DNA from: JANPLD01 sp031426355
GTDB taxonomy: Bacteria; Pseudomonadota; Alphaproteobacteria; Rickettsiales; UBA8987
DNA: 64,000 nt
Assembly (NCBI GenBank): GCA_031426355.1
Contig: JANPLD010000118.1
Span: forward strand, 15,365 to 79,364
Direction: 5' to 3'
Positions 7,925 to 16,154 of the stretch are shown here, piece after piece. The notes beneath the pieces were generated by a model. The model saw nothing but the letters and a program-made list of their open reading frames with translations, had not been told where the DNA came from and made no database searches. The position numbers and the translations under genes are program-made. Positions within the stretch are counted from its first letter, which is position 1. The number at the start of each line of letters is the position of its first letter.

Positions 7925-8470
7925 TTATTTCTTCTTGCCTTCTTTAGATCTCACATACTCACCAGAGAATCTTATACCTTTTCCTTTGTAAGGCTCAGGT
8001 TTCTTATAAGCTCTGATCTCAGCAGCAACTTGTCCAACCAGCCTTTTATCAATACCGGAGATAGTGATCTCAGTTGGCTTAGGAGTTTTAAGCTCAATAC
8101 CTTCAGGTATCTTGTAATCTATATCGTGAGAGAAACCTAAATTGAGTTTTACGCTTTTGCCAGAAGCAGCAGCTTTAAAACCTACACCTTGTATCTCAAG
8201 AGTTTTAGTATAACCTTTAGTTACACCTTCAACCATATTCCTAACTTGAGCGCGTGTCAGACCCCAGAAAGCTTTAACCCTCTTGTCATTCTTGCGTGAT
8301 TCATTAGCAGGCTTGAAAGAAACATGTTCCTTATCAATAATAACTGCAATATCGTCAGAAACAACAAATGATAAAGTACCTTTTGGACCTTTCACGTTGA
8401 TCTTTTTGCCGTCGAGTTTGATCTCAACGCCTTTTTCTATTGCTACCGGATTGTTACCTACTCTTGACAT
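7925..8470 (-). CDS. rplF: 50S ribosomal protein L6
   Basis: A 181-residue L6, located near the factor-binding site of the large subunit. Both repeats of the fold are visible; MSRVGNNPVAIEKGVEIK opens the protein and KKPEPYKGKGIRFSGEYV is the signature near the C-terminus. Length is typical. The gap from rpsH is 41 bp. Confidence 0.97.
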   Translation of the reverse strand: MSRVGNNPVAIEKGVEIKLDGKKINVKGPKGTLSFVVSDDIAVIIDKEHVSFKPANESRKNDKRVKAFWGLTRAQVRNMVEGVTKGYTKTLEIQGVGFKAAASGKSVKLNLGFSHDIDYKIPEGIELKTPKPTEITISGIDKRLVGQVAAEIRAYKKPEPYKGKGIRFSGEYVRSKEGKKK

Positions 8471-8511
8471 AAAATAAAATTATTGTGCTCTTATTAAATA
8501 TTGTTCTCTTA

Positions 8512-8910
8512 TTAAAACACTTCACAGATAACTTCACCACCAACATTGAGCCTTCTAGCTTCAAAGTCAGGGAGAACACCTTTAGAGGTCGAAATTATCT
8601 TAACGCCAAGACCGCTGAAAGACTTACCGAGATCTTTGATCTGCGAATAGTTCCTTAATCCTGGTTTAGAAGTTCTTTTGATCTGCTTTATAACCGGTTG
8701 ACCTTGGTGGTATTTCAAAGCAACGTTTAATCTTTTAATACCTTTGATCTCTTCAACTTCTTCAAAAGAGTTGATGAAACCTTCATTTTGCAGAACGTTA
8801 AGAACATTCTTGTTTAATCCGCTAGATACAACCGTAACAGCCGCGAGCTTAGCTCTCTGGCCATTGTTCAAAGTTGCGATCATATCAGATGTTGAATCAT
8901 TAAATGACAT
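8512..8910 (-). CDS. rpsH: 30S ribosomal protein S8
   Basis: A 132-residue S8, a primary binder of 16S rRNA helix 21 and, in enterics, the translational repressor of the spc operon. Seen: DSTSDMIATLNNGQRAK and the C-terminal signature STSKGVLPDFEARRLNVGGE followed by VICEVF. No copy of the S8 regulatory target was searched for. It starts 5 bp after rpsN. Confidence 0.97.
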   Translation of the reverse strand: MSFNDSTSDMIATLNNGQRAKLAAVTVVSSGLNKNVLNVLQNEGFINSFEEVEEIKGIKRLNVALKYHQGQPVIKQIKRTSKPGLRNYSQIKDLGKSFSGLGVKIISTSKGVLPDFEARRLNVGGEVICEVF

Positions 8911-8915
8911 ATTTA

Positions 8916-9221
8916 TTACCAGCTAGATTTAATAACACCAGGAACTTGCGCTATAGCGCTAAGATCCCTTAAAACGATACGGGAAACACCGAATTTCCTT
9001 AAATAACCTCTCGCACGGCCAGTAACCGCGCAACGGTTACGTATCCTCGCAGGAGCGCTGTTTTTAGGAAGTCTCGACATCTTAAGAACAGCAGTAAACC
9101 TATCTTCCTGAGAAGTCTCCTTGTTCATAACGATAGCTTTAAGTTTCGCTCTCCTCTTACCGAATTCCTTAGAGAGCCTCTTTCTCATTTCATTCTTTTC
9201 TATTGAGCTTTTCTTAGCCAT
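8916..9221 (-). CDS. rpsN: 30S ribosomal protein S14
   Basis: S14 of 101 residues in the long, zinc-independent form: the CxxC pairs of the short form are lacking, with only one Cys in NRCAVTGRARGYLRKFGVSR. The end VPGVIKSSW is conserved. It lies 4 bp after rplE and 5 bp before rpsH, as in canonical operons. Confidence 0.97.
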   Translation of the reverse strand: MAKKSSIEKNEMRKRLSKEFGKRRAKLKAIVMNKETSQEDRFTAVLKMSRLPKNSAPARIRNRCAVTGRARGYLRKFGVSRIVLRDLSAIAQVPGVIKSSW

Positions 9222-9225
9222 AAAA

Positions 9226-9825
9226 TTAATTATTATTATTTTCAGTTGTTATAAATGGAATATTGAAACCTTGTAACAGCGCCTTGCCTTCTTCAGCATT
9301 TTTAGCAGTTGTAACTATAGTTATATCCATACCCCTTACAGCATCAACCTTATCAAAAGGGATCTCAGGGAATATTGTCTGCTCTTTCAAGCCAAAGCTG
9401 ATATTACCCGCGCCGTCAAAACTTTTAGGATTTAAACCTTTAAAATCACGAAGCCTAGGAAGAACTATGTTCACAAGCCTGTCGAGGAATTCGTACATTT
9501 TCTTATTTCTGAGAGTAACCTTTGTACCGATAGGCTGACCTTCGCGGAGCCTCCAGGTAGCAATAGATTTTCTTGATTTTGTGATTATTGATTTCTGGCC
9601 TGTTATAGCTGTAAGTTCCGCAGCTGCGTTATCAACAGCTTTTGATTCACGGAGAACCTCACCAACACCCATATTAACTGATATTTTAACCAGTTTAGGA
9701 ACTTGCATAGGATTTTTATATCCGAACTGCTTTATGATCGCAGGAGATATATTATCTCTATATTCTTTTTGCAATCTCGCTTCTTCCTTAGAAACTGAAA
9801 CCGCTTTTTTTTCTGTTTTGGCCAT
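9226..9825 (-). CDS. rplE: 50S ribosomal protein L5
   Basis: L5 of 199 residues; usual length is about 179-185. It contacts 5S rRNA and P-site tRNA. The core begins near LQKEYRDNISPAIIKQFGYKNP; the first about 18 residues (MAKTEKKAVSVSKEEA) are an added charged tail. Further signature: QKSIITKSRKSIATWRLREG. Gap of 19 bp to rplX. Confidence 0.97.
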   Translation of the reverse strand: MAKTEKKAVSVSKEEARLQKEYRDNISPAIIKQFGYKNPMQVPKLVKISVNMGVGEVLRESKAVDNAAAELTAITGQKSIITKSRKSIATWRLREGQPIGTKVTLRNKKMYEFLDRLVNIVLPRLRDFKGLNPKSFDGAGNISFGLKEQTIFPEIPFDKVDAVRGMDITIVTTAKNAEEGKALLQGFNIPFITTENNNN

Positions 9826-9844
9826 ATAAATAATTTTAAACCTC

Positions 9845-10186
9845 TTATGCTAAGATCTCACCAGATTTCCTGGCAAATCTAACTTTTTTTCCGTCCTCAA
9901 GCTTCTTGTATCCCACTTTAGTAGCTGAACCTGACTTAGGATCAATAAGTGAAACATTAGAAACGTGAATTGATAATTCTTTATCGATTATTCCGCCAGT
10001 AGAAGCAGCGCTCGCTTTAGTATGTTTTTTGGCAATATTGATGCCTGAAACAAGAACCCTGTCTTTCTCCTTAAGAACCCTTAAAATTTCGCCTTCTTTA
10101 CCTTTGTCTTTCCCAGCGAGGATCTTAACTTTATCGCCTTTTTTAACGCGAAATTTCTTTTCAAATTTTGTAAGTGCTTTAGCCAT
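9845..10186 (-). CDS. rplX: 50S ribosomal protein L24
   Basis: A 113-residue L24, an assembly initiator of the 50S subunit. The KOW motif is visible as VKKGDKVKILAGKDKGKEGE, and the C-terminal half has KVGYKKLEDGKKVRFARKSGE. It starts 3 bp after rplN, consistent with coupled translation. Confidence 0.97.
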   Translation of the reverse strand: MAKALTKFEKKFRVKKGDKVKILAGKDKGKEGEILRVLKEKDRVLVSGINIAKKHTKASAASTGGIIDKELSIHVSNVSLIDPKSGSATKVGYKKLEDGKKVRFARKSGEILA

Positions 10187-10189
10187 ATA

Positions 10190-10561
10190 TTATAATACCT
10201 CTGGAGCTAATGAAATTATCTTTGCATATGCTTCTTTACCGCGAAGCTCCCTGGTTACCGGTCCGAATACGCGGGTTCCGATAAGGTCAAGTTTCTTGTC
10301 TACAAGAACAACTGCATTTGTATCAAACCTGATAGCAGTACCATCAGATCTTTTTGTTTCTTTCCTGGTCCGGACCACAACCGCTCTGTGTACGCTACCT
10401 TTTTTTGCTTTACCGCGTGGCGCAGCTTCCTGAACGGAAACTACTATAATGTCACCAACACCTGCATATCTTCTCTTGGAAGAACCCAGAACTTTGATGC
10501 ATCTTACTGATTTAGCACCGCTATTATCAGCTACCAGTAATTTTGTTTCTTGTTGTATCAT
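10190..10561 (-). CDS. rplN: 50S ribosomal protein L14
   Basis: A 123-residue L14, first gene of the classical spc operon. Seen: MIQQETKLLVADNSGAKSVR, RRYAGVGDIIVVSVQEA, and a central basic loop PRGKAKKGSVHRAVVVRT, all standard. A 68-bp gap to rpsQ is among the larger ones in the run and is where an spc promoter would be expected; I saw no convincing -35/-10 pair there. Confidence 0.97.
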   Translation of the reverse strand: MIQQETKLLVADNSGAKSVRCIKVLGSSKRRYAGVGDIIVVSVQEAAPRGKAKKGSVHRAVVVRTRKETKRSDGTAIRFDTNAVVLVDKKLDLIGTRVFGPVTRELRGKEAYAKIISLAPEVL

Positions 10562-10629
10562 AAATTTTACTCATTTTCCTAAAGAACACGAACGCGCTAC
10601 ATACCAAAAGCGCAACTCAAGTCAATTGT

Positions 10630-10944
10630 TTATTTCTTCTTAGGAGCCTTTTTTACAGAAGTAGTTGCCTTCTTCTGTTGGTTTCTTGCCGGCTCTTGCT
10701 TAGTTTCAGCAGTATCAGAGTATATTACGGTCCATTTTTTAGATTTAGAGATAGGAGCCGTTTCTACTATTGAAACCACATCACCTTCTTTGAAGTGGTT
10801 CTTCTCATCATGAGCGTGATACTTCTTAGATTTGGTAATGATCTTTTGGTAAATTGGGTGACGAACCCTTCTGTCTACTTTTACAGTAACAGTTTTTTCG
10901 TTCTTATCACTTACAACAACACCTTTTAAAATTCTTTTTGGCAT
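10630..10944 (-). CDS. rpsQ: 30S ribosomal protein S17 with basic tail
   Basis: S17 of 104 residues against about 80-85 usually. The OB-fold core (MPKRILKGVVVSDKNEKTVT, RRVRHPIYQKIITKSKKYHAHDE, GDVVSIVETAPISKSKKW) is normal. Residues about 82-104 form a Lys/Gln/Ala-rich tail ending KKAPKKK, parallel to the extra tail of L15 in the same cluster. It binds 16S rRNA domain I. Confidence 0.96.
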   Translation of the reverse strand: MPKRILKGVVVSDKNEKTVTVKVDRRVRHPIYQKIITKSKKYHAHDEKNHFKEGDVVSIVETAPISKSKKWTVIYSDTAETKQEPARNQQKKATTSVKKAPKKK

Positions 10945-10972
10945 AACCCTTATTTTTATTAAGCAATTTTTA

Positions 10973-11167
10973 TTAAGCAGCTTCTTCTAAAGTAGTCAGA
11001 TAAGTCTGGATCCTTGCGATCTCTTTTCTAACTTGTGCGAATCTATGAGTTTTATCAAGCTCGCCCGTTGATTTACGGAAACGGAGATTGAAAACCTCTT
11101 TTTTACGCTCAGCAATAAGCTTAGTAAGCTCATCAACTGTTTTTCCTTTTAAATCCTGGTACTTCAT
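10973..11167 (-). CDS. rpmC: 50S ribosomal protein L29
   Basis: A 64-residue L29, a two-helix protein at the peptide exit tunnel next to L23, where signal recognition particle docks. Seen: LKGKTVDELTKLIAERKKEVFNL and FRKSTGELDKTHRFAQVRKEIARI, minus nothing obvious. Length is typical; the gap to rplP is 5 bp. Confidence 0.95.
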   Translation of the reverse strand: MKYQDLKGKTVDELTKLIAERKKEVFNLRFRKSTGELDKTHRFAQVRKEIARIQTYLTTLEEAA

Positions 11168-11172
11168 ATAAC

Positions 11173-11583
11173 TTATACGATTCTTTTAATAAATTTTGTT
11201 TTGATAGGTAATTTAGCTGCAGCTTTGGTCATTGCTTCCCTAGCTGTTGCTTCATCAACCCCACCGAGTTCGAACATTATTGTTCCCGGTTTAACTCTTG
11301 CAGCCCAGAACTCAACTGGCCCTTTACCTTTACCTTGACGAACTTCCAAAGGTTTTTTAGTAACTGGAAGTGAAGGGAATATTCTTATCCACAATTTACC
11401 GGTACGTTTCATTGAACGGGTAATAGTTCTACGTGCAGCTTCGATCTGGCGCGCAGTAATTCTTTCCGGCGCAAGTGCTTTCAGACCATAATCACCGAAA
11501 TTAAGCTCATAACCAGCTTTTGCATTCCCGTGAATACGACCTTTAAAAGCTTTCCTGAACTTCGTCTGTTTTGGCATCATCAT
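11173..11583 (-). CDS. rplP: 50S ribosomal protein L16
   Basis: A 136-residue L16, near the A-site tRNA. Three consecutive ATG codons (MMMPKQTKFRKAFKGR) leave the exact start open among 11583, 11580 and 11577; the first is used here. Seen: GLKALAPERITARQIEAARR, LWIRIFPSLPVTKKPLEVRQ, and GKGPVEFWAARVKPG. All are conserved. Confidence 0.97.
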   Translation of the reverse strand: MMMPKQTKFRKAFKGRIHGNAKAGYELNFGDYGLKALAPERITARQIEAARRTITRSMKRTGKLWIRIFPSLPVTKKPLEVRQGKGKGPVEFWAARVKPGTIMFELGGVDEATAREAMTKAAAKLPIKTKFIKRIV

Positions 11584-11612
11584 AAAAAAACTCCGTATCG
11601 TAATTACTTAAA

Positions 11613-12284
11613 TTATTTAACCCCTAATATTCTCTTCTCGTGAGCATATGGATCATGGGCAAGTATCTCACCTTTATATATCCATACTTTCACACCTAGA
11701 ACGCCATAAGTTGTATGACCTTCTGAAGTTGAATAATCAACATCCGCACGAAGAGTGTGAAGAGGAACCCTACCTTCACGATACCATTCAGTACGAGCGA
11801 TCTCACCACCGTTTAAACGGCCAGAGATCGTAACTTTTATACCTTGCGCGCCCATTCTCATTGCAGACTGCATAGAACGTTTCATCGCTTTCTTGTAAGA
11901 CACACGACGCTCAAGCTGCTGCGCTATACCTTGCGCAACTATTGATGCATCAATTTCAGGCTTACGTATCTCAACTATATTTATGCTGGCTTCATCTTTA
12001 GTGAATCTGCCAACTGATTTTTTGATATCTTCAATATCAGCACCTTTTTTACCGATGATTATACCAGGCTTAGAAGTATATATGGAAACCCTGATCTTAT
12101 TAGCTGAACGCTCTATGATAATTCTGCTTACAGATGCTTCTTTCAGTTTTTTCTCAAGAAAAGCCTTGATCTTAACATCTTCGTGGAATTTTTTCGTATA
12201 GTCCTTCCTTCCCGCAAACCAACGAGAATCCCAGGTACGGTTCATACCTACTCTAAAAACAATCGGATTTACTTTTTGTCCCAT
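11613..12284 (-). CDS. rpsC: 30S ribosomal protein S3
   Basis: A 223-residue S3, part of the mRNA entry channel. Opens MGQKVNPIVFRVGMNRTWDS; a KH domain carries PGIIIGKKGADIE with the GxxG loop; the C-terminal domain shows RMGAQGIKVTISGRLNGGEI and DYSTSEGHTTYGVLGVKVW. It is separated from rplV by 98 bp filled with a palindromic repeat, whereas these genes are normally adjacent. Confidence 0.97.
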   Translation of the reverse strand: MGQKVNPIVFRVGMNRTWDSRWFAGRKDYTKKFHEDVKIKAFLEKKLKEASVSRIIIERSANKIRVSIYTSKPGIIIGKKGADIEDIKKSVGRFTKDEASINIVEIRKPEIDASIVAQGIAQQLERRVSYKKAMKRSMQSAMRMGAQGIKVTISGRLNGGEIARTEWYREGRVPLHTLRADVDYSTSEGHTTYGVLGVKVWIYKGEILAHDPYAHEKRILGVK

Positions 12285-12300
12285 ATCTTACTTTTTTTGT

Positions 12301-12375
12301 TAGTACTTGGTACTTAGTACCTGGTACTTGGTTAATTAATAAATCTAAGTACCGAGTACTAAGTACCCGGCACTA
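12301..12375. repeat. Palindromic repeat (GTACTTGGTACTTAGTAC type) inside the S10 operon
   Basis: Left arm 12301-12329 and right arm 12346-12374 are complementary at about 24 of 29 positions, with the A+T-rich loop GGTTAATTAATAAATCT region between. Each arm also carries internal repeats of GTACTTGGTAC/GTACTTAGTAC. It lies between rplV and rpsC and would form a long hairpin in the ribosomal mRNA. Confidence 0.8.
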
Positions 12376-12382
12376 AATACTT

Positions 12383-12757
12383 TTATTGCGCCGCCTCTTC
12401 CAACAGTATGGTAACATTGCTGAAAGGTTTTTGTATCCTTGAAGAACGGCCTCTAGCGCGAGCCGCAAATCTTTTCATAACTATACCTTTACCAACATTA
12501 ACTTCTTTAACAAAGAGCCTGTCGATATCAAGGTTGTGATTGTTCTCTGCGTTAGCGATAGCAGATTTTAGCAATTCTTTTACCGGAAGAGCCGCTGCTT
12601 TCTTAGAGAAAGTAAGCTGCTGGATAGCTGAGTAAGCATTATGCCCTCTTATCAATCCCGCGATAAGGCTAACTTTCCTCGGTGACATCCTGAGGGAACG
12701 CAAAGTTGCACCCGCCTGGTTTGCCTTAAATTTTCTTTCTGTTTTAGCTTTACTCAT
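12383..12757 (-). CDS. rplV: 50S ribosomal protein L22
   Basis: A 124-residue L22, lining the exit tunnel. Seen: ATLRSLRMSPRKVSLIAGLIRG, LKSAIANAENNHNLDIDRLFV, and the tunnel-loop and end FAARARGRSSRIQKPFSNVT. The N-terminus has about 10 extra residues (MSKAKTERKFKANQ). The stop lies 8 bp from a palindromic repeat. Confidence 0.97.
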   Translation of the reverse strand: MSKAKTERKFKANQAGATLRSLRMSPRKVSLIAGLIRGHNAYSAIQQLTFSKKAAALPVKELLKSAIANAENNHNLDIDRLFVKEVNVGKGIVMKRFAARARGRSSRIQKPFSNVTILLEEAAQ

Positions 12758-12783
12758 AACAACTACGTTGCTTAAATTTTAAA

Positions 12784-13059
12784 TTATTTAGATTCCGCTT
12801 TCTTATCAGAACCACCATGGGCGATAAACGTTCTGGTTGGTGCAAACTCACCGAGTTTGTGTCCTACCATTTCTTCCTTGATATTAACAGGAATATGAGT
12901 TTTACCGTTATAAACACCGAATGTCAGGCCAACAAAATCAGGAATGATAGTTGATCTTCTAGACCATGTTTTGATAACTTTATGCGTACCTTGTGCAGCC
13001 ACTGCTTTCTTAAGAAGAGCTTTATCAACAAAAGGACCTTTCCAAACCGAACGTGCCAT
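12784..13059 (-). CDS. rpsS: 30S ribosomal protein S19
   Basis: A 91-residue S19 in the head of the small subunit. Seen: MARSVWKGPFVDKALLKKA, TWSRRSTIIPDFVGLTFGVY and the signature MVGHKLGEFAPTRTFIAHG. Length is normal. The 43-bp gap to rplB contains nothing notable. Confidence 0.97.
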   Translation of the reverse strand: MARSVWKGPFVDKALLKKAVAAQGTHKVIKTWSRRSTIIPDFVGLTFGVYNGKTHIPVNIKEEMVGHKLGEFAPTRTFIAHGGSDKKAESK

Positions 13060-13102
13060 ATATTTTAACTACTTATATTAAATTCTTAAAGTTATAGTTT
13101 AA

Positions 13103-13939
13103 TTATTTCCTTCTTTTCCTGCGAGACTCAACTATGAGCCTGTTAGAAGGTTTCTTCCTATTTCTAGTAATACCACCTTTCGCCGGTTTACCCCATGGAG
13201 ACACAGGATGTCTACCACCAGAAGTTCTACCCTCACCACCACCAAGCGGGTGATCTACCGGATTCATTGAAACACCTCTGTTATGAGGTCTTTTACCTTT
13301 CCAACGATTTCTACCTGCTTTACCTAAAACCTGGTTTTGGTGATCGGCATTTGAAACCGCACCAACAGTACCTATACATTCAGAAGGGATCTTCCTGATC
13401 TCGCCAGACTGAAGTTTAACAAGAGCGTAACCTGAATCCTTACCTGTAAGCTGTACATAAGTACCAGCCGATCTTGCTATCTGACCGCCCTTACCTGGCT
13501 TAAGCTCAACATTATGAAGTATAGTTCCAACCGGAATATTTTTAAGAGGTATAGCATTACCTGGTTTAATATCAGCATTATCAGAAGATACAACCACATC
13601 ACCAACCTGCATCCTTTGCGGAGCAAGTATATAAGCTAATTTACCATCTTGATATTTAATTAAAGCGATATGAGAAGTCCTGTTAGGATCATACTCTAAA
13701 CGCTCAACAGTAGCAGTAACATCTTTTCTGTCACGCTTGAAATCTATAGTCCTGTAGCTTTTTTTGTGCCCGCCACCTCTGAATCTAGACGTTGTGTGAC
13801 CGAATGAATCGTGACCATCAGAAGCTTTACGGCCTTTAGTAAGCGTTTTCTCAGGCTTACCTTTATGAAGGTGTGACTTATCAACGAGAACCATTGCTCT
13901 CTGTGAAGGTGTCGAAGGTTTGAAAAATTTTAATGCCAT
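13103..13939 (-). CDS. rplB: 50S ribosomal protein L2
   Basis: A 278-residue L2, required for peptidyl-transferase activity and subunit joining. Seen: KKSYRTIDFKRDR, IALIKYQDGKLAYILAPQ, and the conserved C-terminal MNPVDHPLGGGEGRTSGGR with the functionally important His. It ends in a Lys/Arg tail (SRRKRRK). Start 4 bp after rplW. Confidence 0.98.
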   Translation of the reverse strand: MALKFFKPSTPSQRAMVLVDKSHLHKGKPEKTLTKGRKASDGHDSFGHTTSRFRGGGHKKSYRTIDFKRDRKDVTATVERLEYDPNRTSHIALIKYQDGKLAYILAPQRMQVGDVVVSSDNADIKPGNAIPLKNIPVGTILHNVELKPGKGGQIARSAGTYVQLTGKDSGYALVKLQSGEIRKIPSECIGTVGAVSNADHQNQVLGKAGRNRWKGKRPHNRGVSMNPVDHPLGGGEGRTSGGRHPVSPWGKPAKGGITRNRKKPSNRLIVESRRKRRK

Positions 13940-13943
13940 ATTA

Positions 13944-14243
13944 CTATTTAACCCCTGAAGTTATGTCTATCGTATTACCTTGTTCCAGAGTAACGATAGC
14001 TTTTTTGAAATCCTGCTTAGTACCAGCGCGACCTCTAAAAACCCTCTTTTTACCGATAGCGTTAATAGTATTGACCGCTTTGACCTTAACACCGAAAATA
14101 TCTTCTATAGCCGCTTTGATCTCTGGCTTAGTAGCAGTTTTCGCAACAATAAAACCAACCTGGTTATTCTGAGAAAGGAAAGTAGTTTTCTCAGTGATAA
14201 GAGGCCTTTTTATAATATCTAAATTTTTATAATTATTCACCAT
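13944..14243 (-). CDS. rplW: 50S ribosomal protein L23
   Basis: A 99-residue L23 at the exit tunnel, docking site for trigger factor and SRP. Seen: IIKRPLITEKTTFLSQNNQVG, KPEIKAAIEDIFGVKVKAVNT, and the end ITLEQGNTIDI-like closing strand. It starts 4 bp after rplD. Confidence 0.96.
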   Translation of the reverse strand: MVNNYKNLDIIKRPLITEKTTFLSQNNQVGFIVAKTATKPEIKAAIEDIFGVKVKAVNTINAIGKKRVFRGRAGTKQDFKKAIVTLEQGNTIDITSGVK

Positions 14244-14247
14244 ACAA

Positions 14248-14871
14248 CTATGCCGTTAATCTTTTTTGTAAATCTTCCAGAGCATGCTTGGTAACGATAA
14301 GCTTCTCATGTCTCAGGATATCATAAACGTTCAGGCCGAATTGAGGAATAACATCCACACCGTGTATTGCCTGAATTGATTTATAGAAATTGTCTTTATC
14401 ATTACCGCCGCGCACTATAAGAGCGTTAGTCGCTTCAAATGCCTTGAGCTTTGCAGTAATATCTTTAGTTTTGTGAGAGTCAACAGTAACCGTATCAACG
14501 ATCCTGAGGTTGCCTTCAGAGAATTTGAGAGAAAGAGCAGTTTTAAGAGCCCTTATAACGAACTTTTTGTTCATTTTATACTCATAAGAACGTGGTTTTG
14601 GAGCGTGAGCTACACCACCGTGTCTTTGGTGAGGACCTTTAAGTGAACCTTGACGCGCATGACCAGTACCCTTTTGTTTAAAAGGTTTCTTGGTAGTACC
14701 GTGAACCTCAGTCCTCGTTAAAGTACTCTGAGTTCCAGCTCTTCTTTTTGCGAGCTGCCAGTTAACGATCGCATGGAGGATATCATTACGAAGATCTTGC
14801 TTAAAGATATCTTCGCTCAGCTCCACTTGGCCAACCGACTTATTCTCAAAATTTAATATATCAACTTTCAT
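14248..14871 (-). CDS. rplD: 50S ribosomal protein L4
   Basis: A 207-residue L4. The extended tunnel loop is visible: RTEVHGTTKKPFKQKGTGHA and RQGSLKGPHQRHGGVAHAPK. In enterics L4 represses its own operon by binding the S10 leader; whether that applies here is unknown, and no such leader was recognised upstream of rpsJ. Confidence 0.97.
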   Translation of the reverse strand: MKVDILNFENKSVGQVELSEDIFKQDLRNDILHAIVNWQLAKRRAGTQSTLTRTEVHGTTKKPFKQKGTGHARQGSLKGPHQRHGGVAHAPKPRSYEYKMNKKFVIRALKTALSLKFSEGNLRIVDTVTVDSHKTKDITAKLKAFEATNALIVRGGNDKDNFYKSIQAIHGVDVIPQFGLNVYDILRHEKLIVTKHALEDLQKRLTA

Positions 14872-14891
14872 AAGCTCTTTTACTTAAATAT

Positions 14892-15653
14892 TTATCCTTG
14901 TTGTTCAGTCGATGACTGTTCAGTAGCTGGCTGCTCAGCTTGAGCCGCCGGTTGAGCTTGCGCTTTACCCATCTTTAAACCTGCCGGCATCGGAACTTCT
15001 TTAGGAAGAACCTTTTTAACAGAATCCATAATTTCAACTATTGATCCGTCAAAACCTGGAACCGAACCTTTAACAGCGATCAAACCTTTAGCTTCATCAA
15101 TAAGCACAACCTTAAGGTTCTGCTGAGTAGCGCGAACCGCTCCCATATGACCCGCCATTTTCTTATTCTTGAATACGCGACCCGGATCCTGCCTTTGACC
15201 AGTAGAACCAGCCGAACGGTGAGATATCGATACACCGTGGGAAGCTTCTAATCCACCGAAATTGTGGCGCTTCATAACACCTTGAAAGCCTTTACCAACT
15301 GTAATTCCAGCGATATCAACCTTTTGGCCGATAATGAAATGGTTAGCAGAAAGCTCATCACCTATATTAAGTAATCCGCTAGCTGGCACCCTGAATTCTT
15401 TCAAATGGTGTTTCGCCGCTACTTTCTTTTTTGCAAATTCTTCTCTTTGTGGCTTTGCTATGTTCTTAGCTTTCCTTTCACCAAAACCAACCTGAACAGC
15501 CGTATAGCCGTTTTTATCAGCAGTTTTGATATCAGTAACTAAATTACCTTCAACTCTAAAGAGAGTTGCCGGGATATGAGAACCATCTTCAGAGAAGATG
15601 CGTGTCATTCCGAGTTTCTCAGCAAGCAAACCTGTACGTGCACGTTGAGTCAT
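14892..15653 (-). CDS. rplC: 50S ribosomal protein L3
   Basis: L3 of 253 residues against about 205-215 usually. Seen: LLAEKLGMTRIFSEDGSHIP and the peptidyl-transferase-proximal ASHGVSISHRSAGSTGQRQD followed by PGRVFKNKKMAGHMG, including the Gln that is methylated in enterics. The last about 35 residues are a Gln/Ala/Thr/Ser-rich tail (GKAQAQPAAQAEQ...), absent from most L3 proteins. It starts 1 bp after rpsJ. Confidence 0.97.
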   Translation of the reverse strand: MTQRARTGLLAEKLGMTRIFSEDGSHIPATLFRVEGNLVTDIKTADKNGYTAVQVGFGERKAKNIAKPQREEFAKKKVAAKHHLKEFRVPASGLLNIGDELSANHFIIGQKVDIAGITVGKGFQGVMKRHNFGGLEASHGVSISHRSAGSTGQRQDPGRVFKNKKMAGHMGAVRATQQNLKVVLIDEAKGLIAVKGSVPGFDGSIVEIMDSVKKVLPKEVPMPAGLKMGKAQAQPAAQAEQPATEQSSTEQQG

Positions 15654-15654
15654 A

Positions 15655-15978
15655 TTACGCTGCCTCCTGCATCACTTCTACATACACTTCAACACCTGCA
15701 GGCAGATCAAGTTTGCCGAGCGCGTCTAATGTCTGTGGGTTAGTATCTATAATGTCTATTAGTCTTGAATGAGTTCTGATCTCTAACTGCTCGCGTGAGA
15801 TCTTATCAATATGCGGGCTTCTGTTAATTGTAAATGTTTCCCTGGTACGCGGAAGAGGTATTGGCCCCCTCGATACTGAACCAGTTCTTCTTACCGTATC
15901 AACAATTGAACGCGCAGATTGGTCTATCAACCTGTGGTCAAATGCCTTGAGTTTAATTCTTATTTTCTGTCCAAGCAT
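15655..15978 (-). CDS. rpsJ: 30S ribosomal protein S10
   Basis: A 107-residue S10, first gene of the S10 operon here and also a partner of NusB in antitermination. Seen: IRIKLKAFDHRLIDQSARSI, VSRGPIPLPRTRETFTINRS and SRLIDIIDTNPQTLDALGKL. The str-operon genes (rpsL, rpsG, fusA, tuf), which precede it in many genomes, are not upstream; instead there is a 176-bp gap with a palindrome and then a truncated outer-membrane gene. Confidence 0.97.
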   Translation of the reverse strand: MLGQKIRIKLKAFDHRLIDQSARSIVDTVRRTGSVSRGPIPLPRTRETFTINRSPHIDKISREQLEIRTHSRLIDIIDTNPQTLDALGKLDLPAGVEVYVEVMQEAA

Positions 15979-16024
15979 AATTTCAACTTTGTTAAAAAGC
16001 TATTCCGATTAATTTTAGCATTTC

Positions 16025-16072
16025 GGAACTTCAGAACCTCAGAATTTCTTTATTTCTGAGCTTCTGGAATCC
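16025..16072. repeat. Palindromic repeat upstream of rpsJ
   Basis: Arms 16025-16044 (GGAACTTCAGAACCTCAGAA) and 16053-16072 (complement with one gap and a few changes) flank an 8-nt A+T-rich loop. It is located 47 bp before the rpsJ start, in the leader or promoter region of the S10 operon. It could be a mobile palindrome or the terminator of a lost gene; there is no U-tract on the minus strand. Confidence 0.6.
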
Positions 16073-16154
16073 TAAATTCCCTCTTTCGAGGTTGCGCCTT
16101 CTAACCGAAATATTATGGCATGTCAAACAAGAAAGTGAAAATAAATAAAGAATA

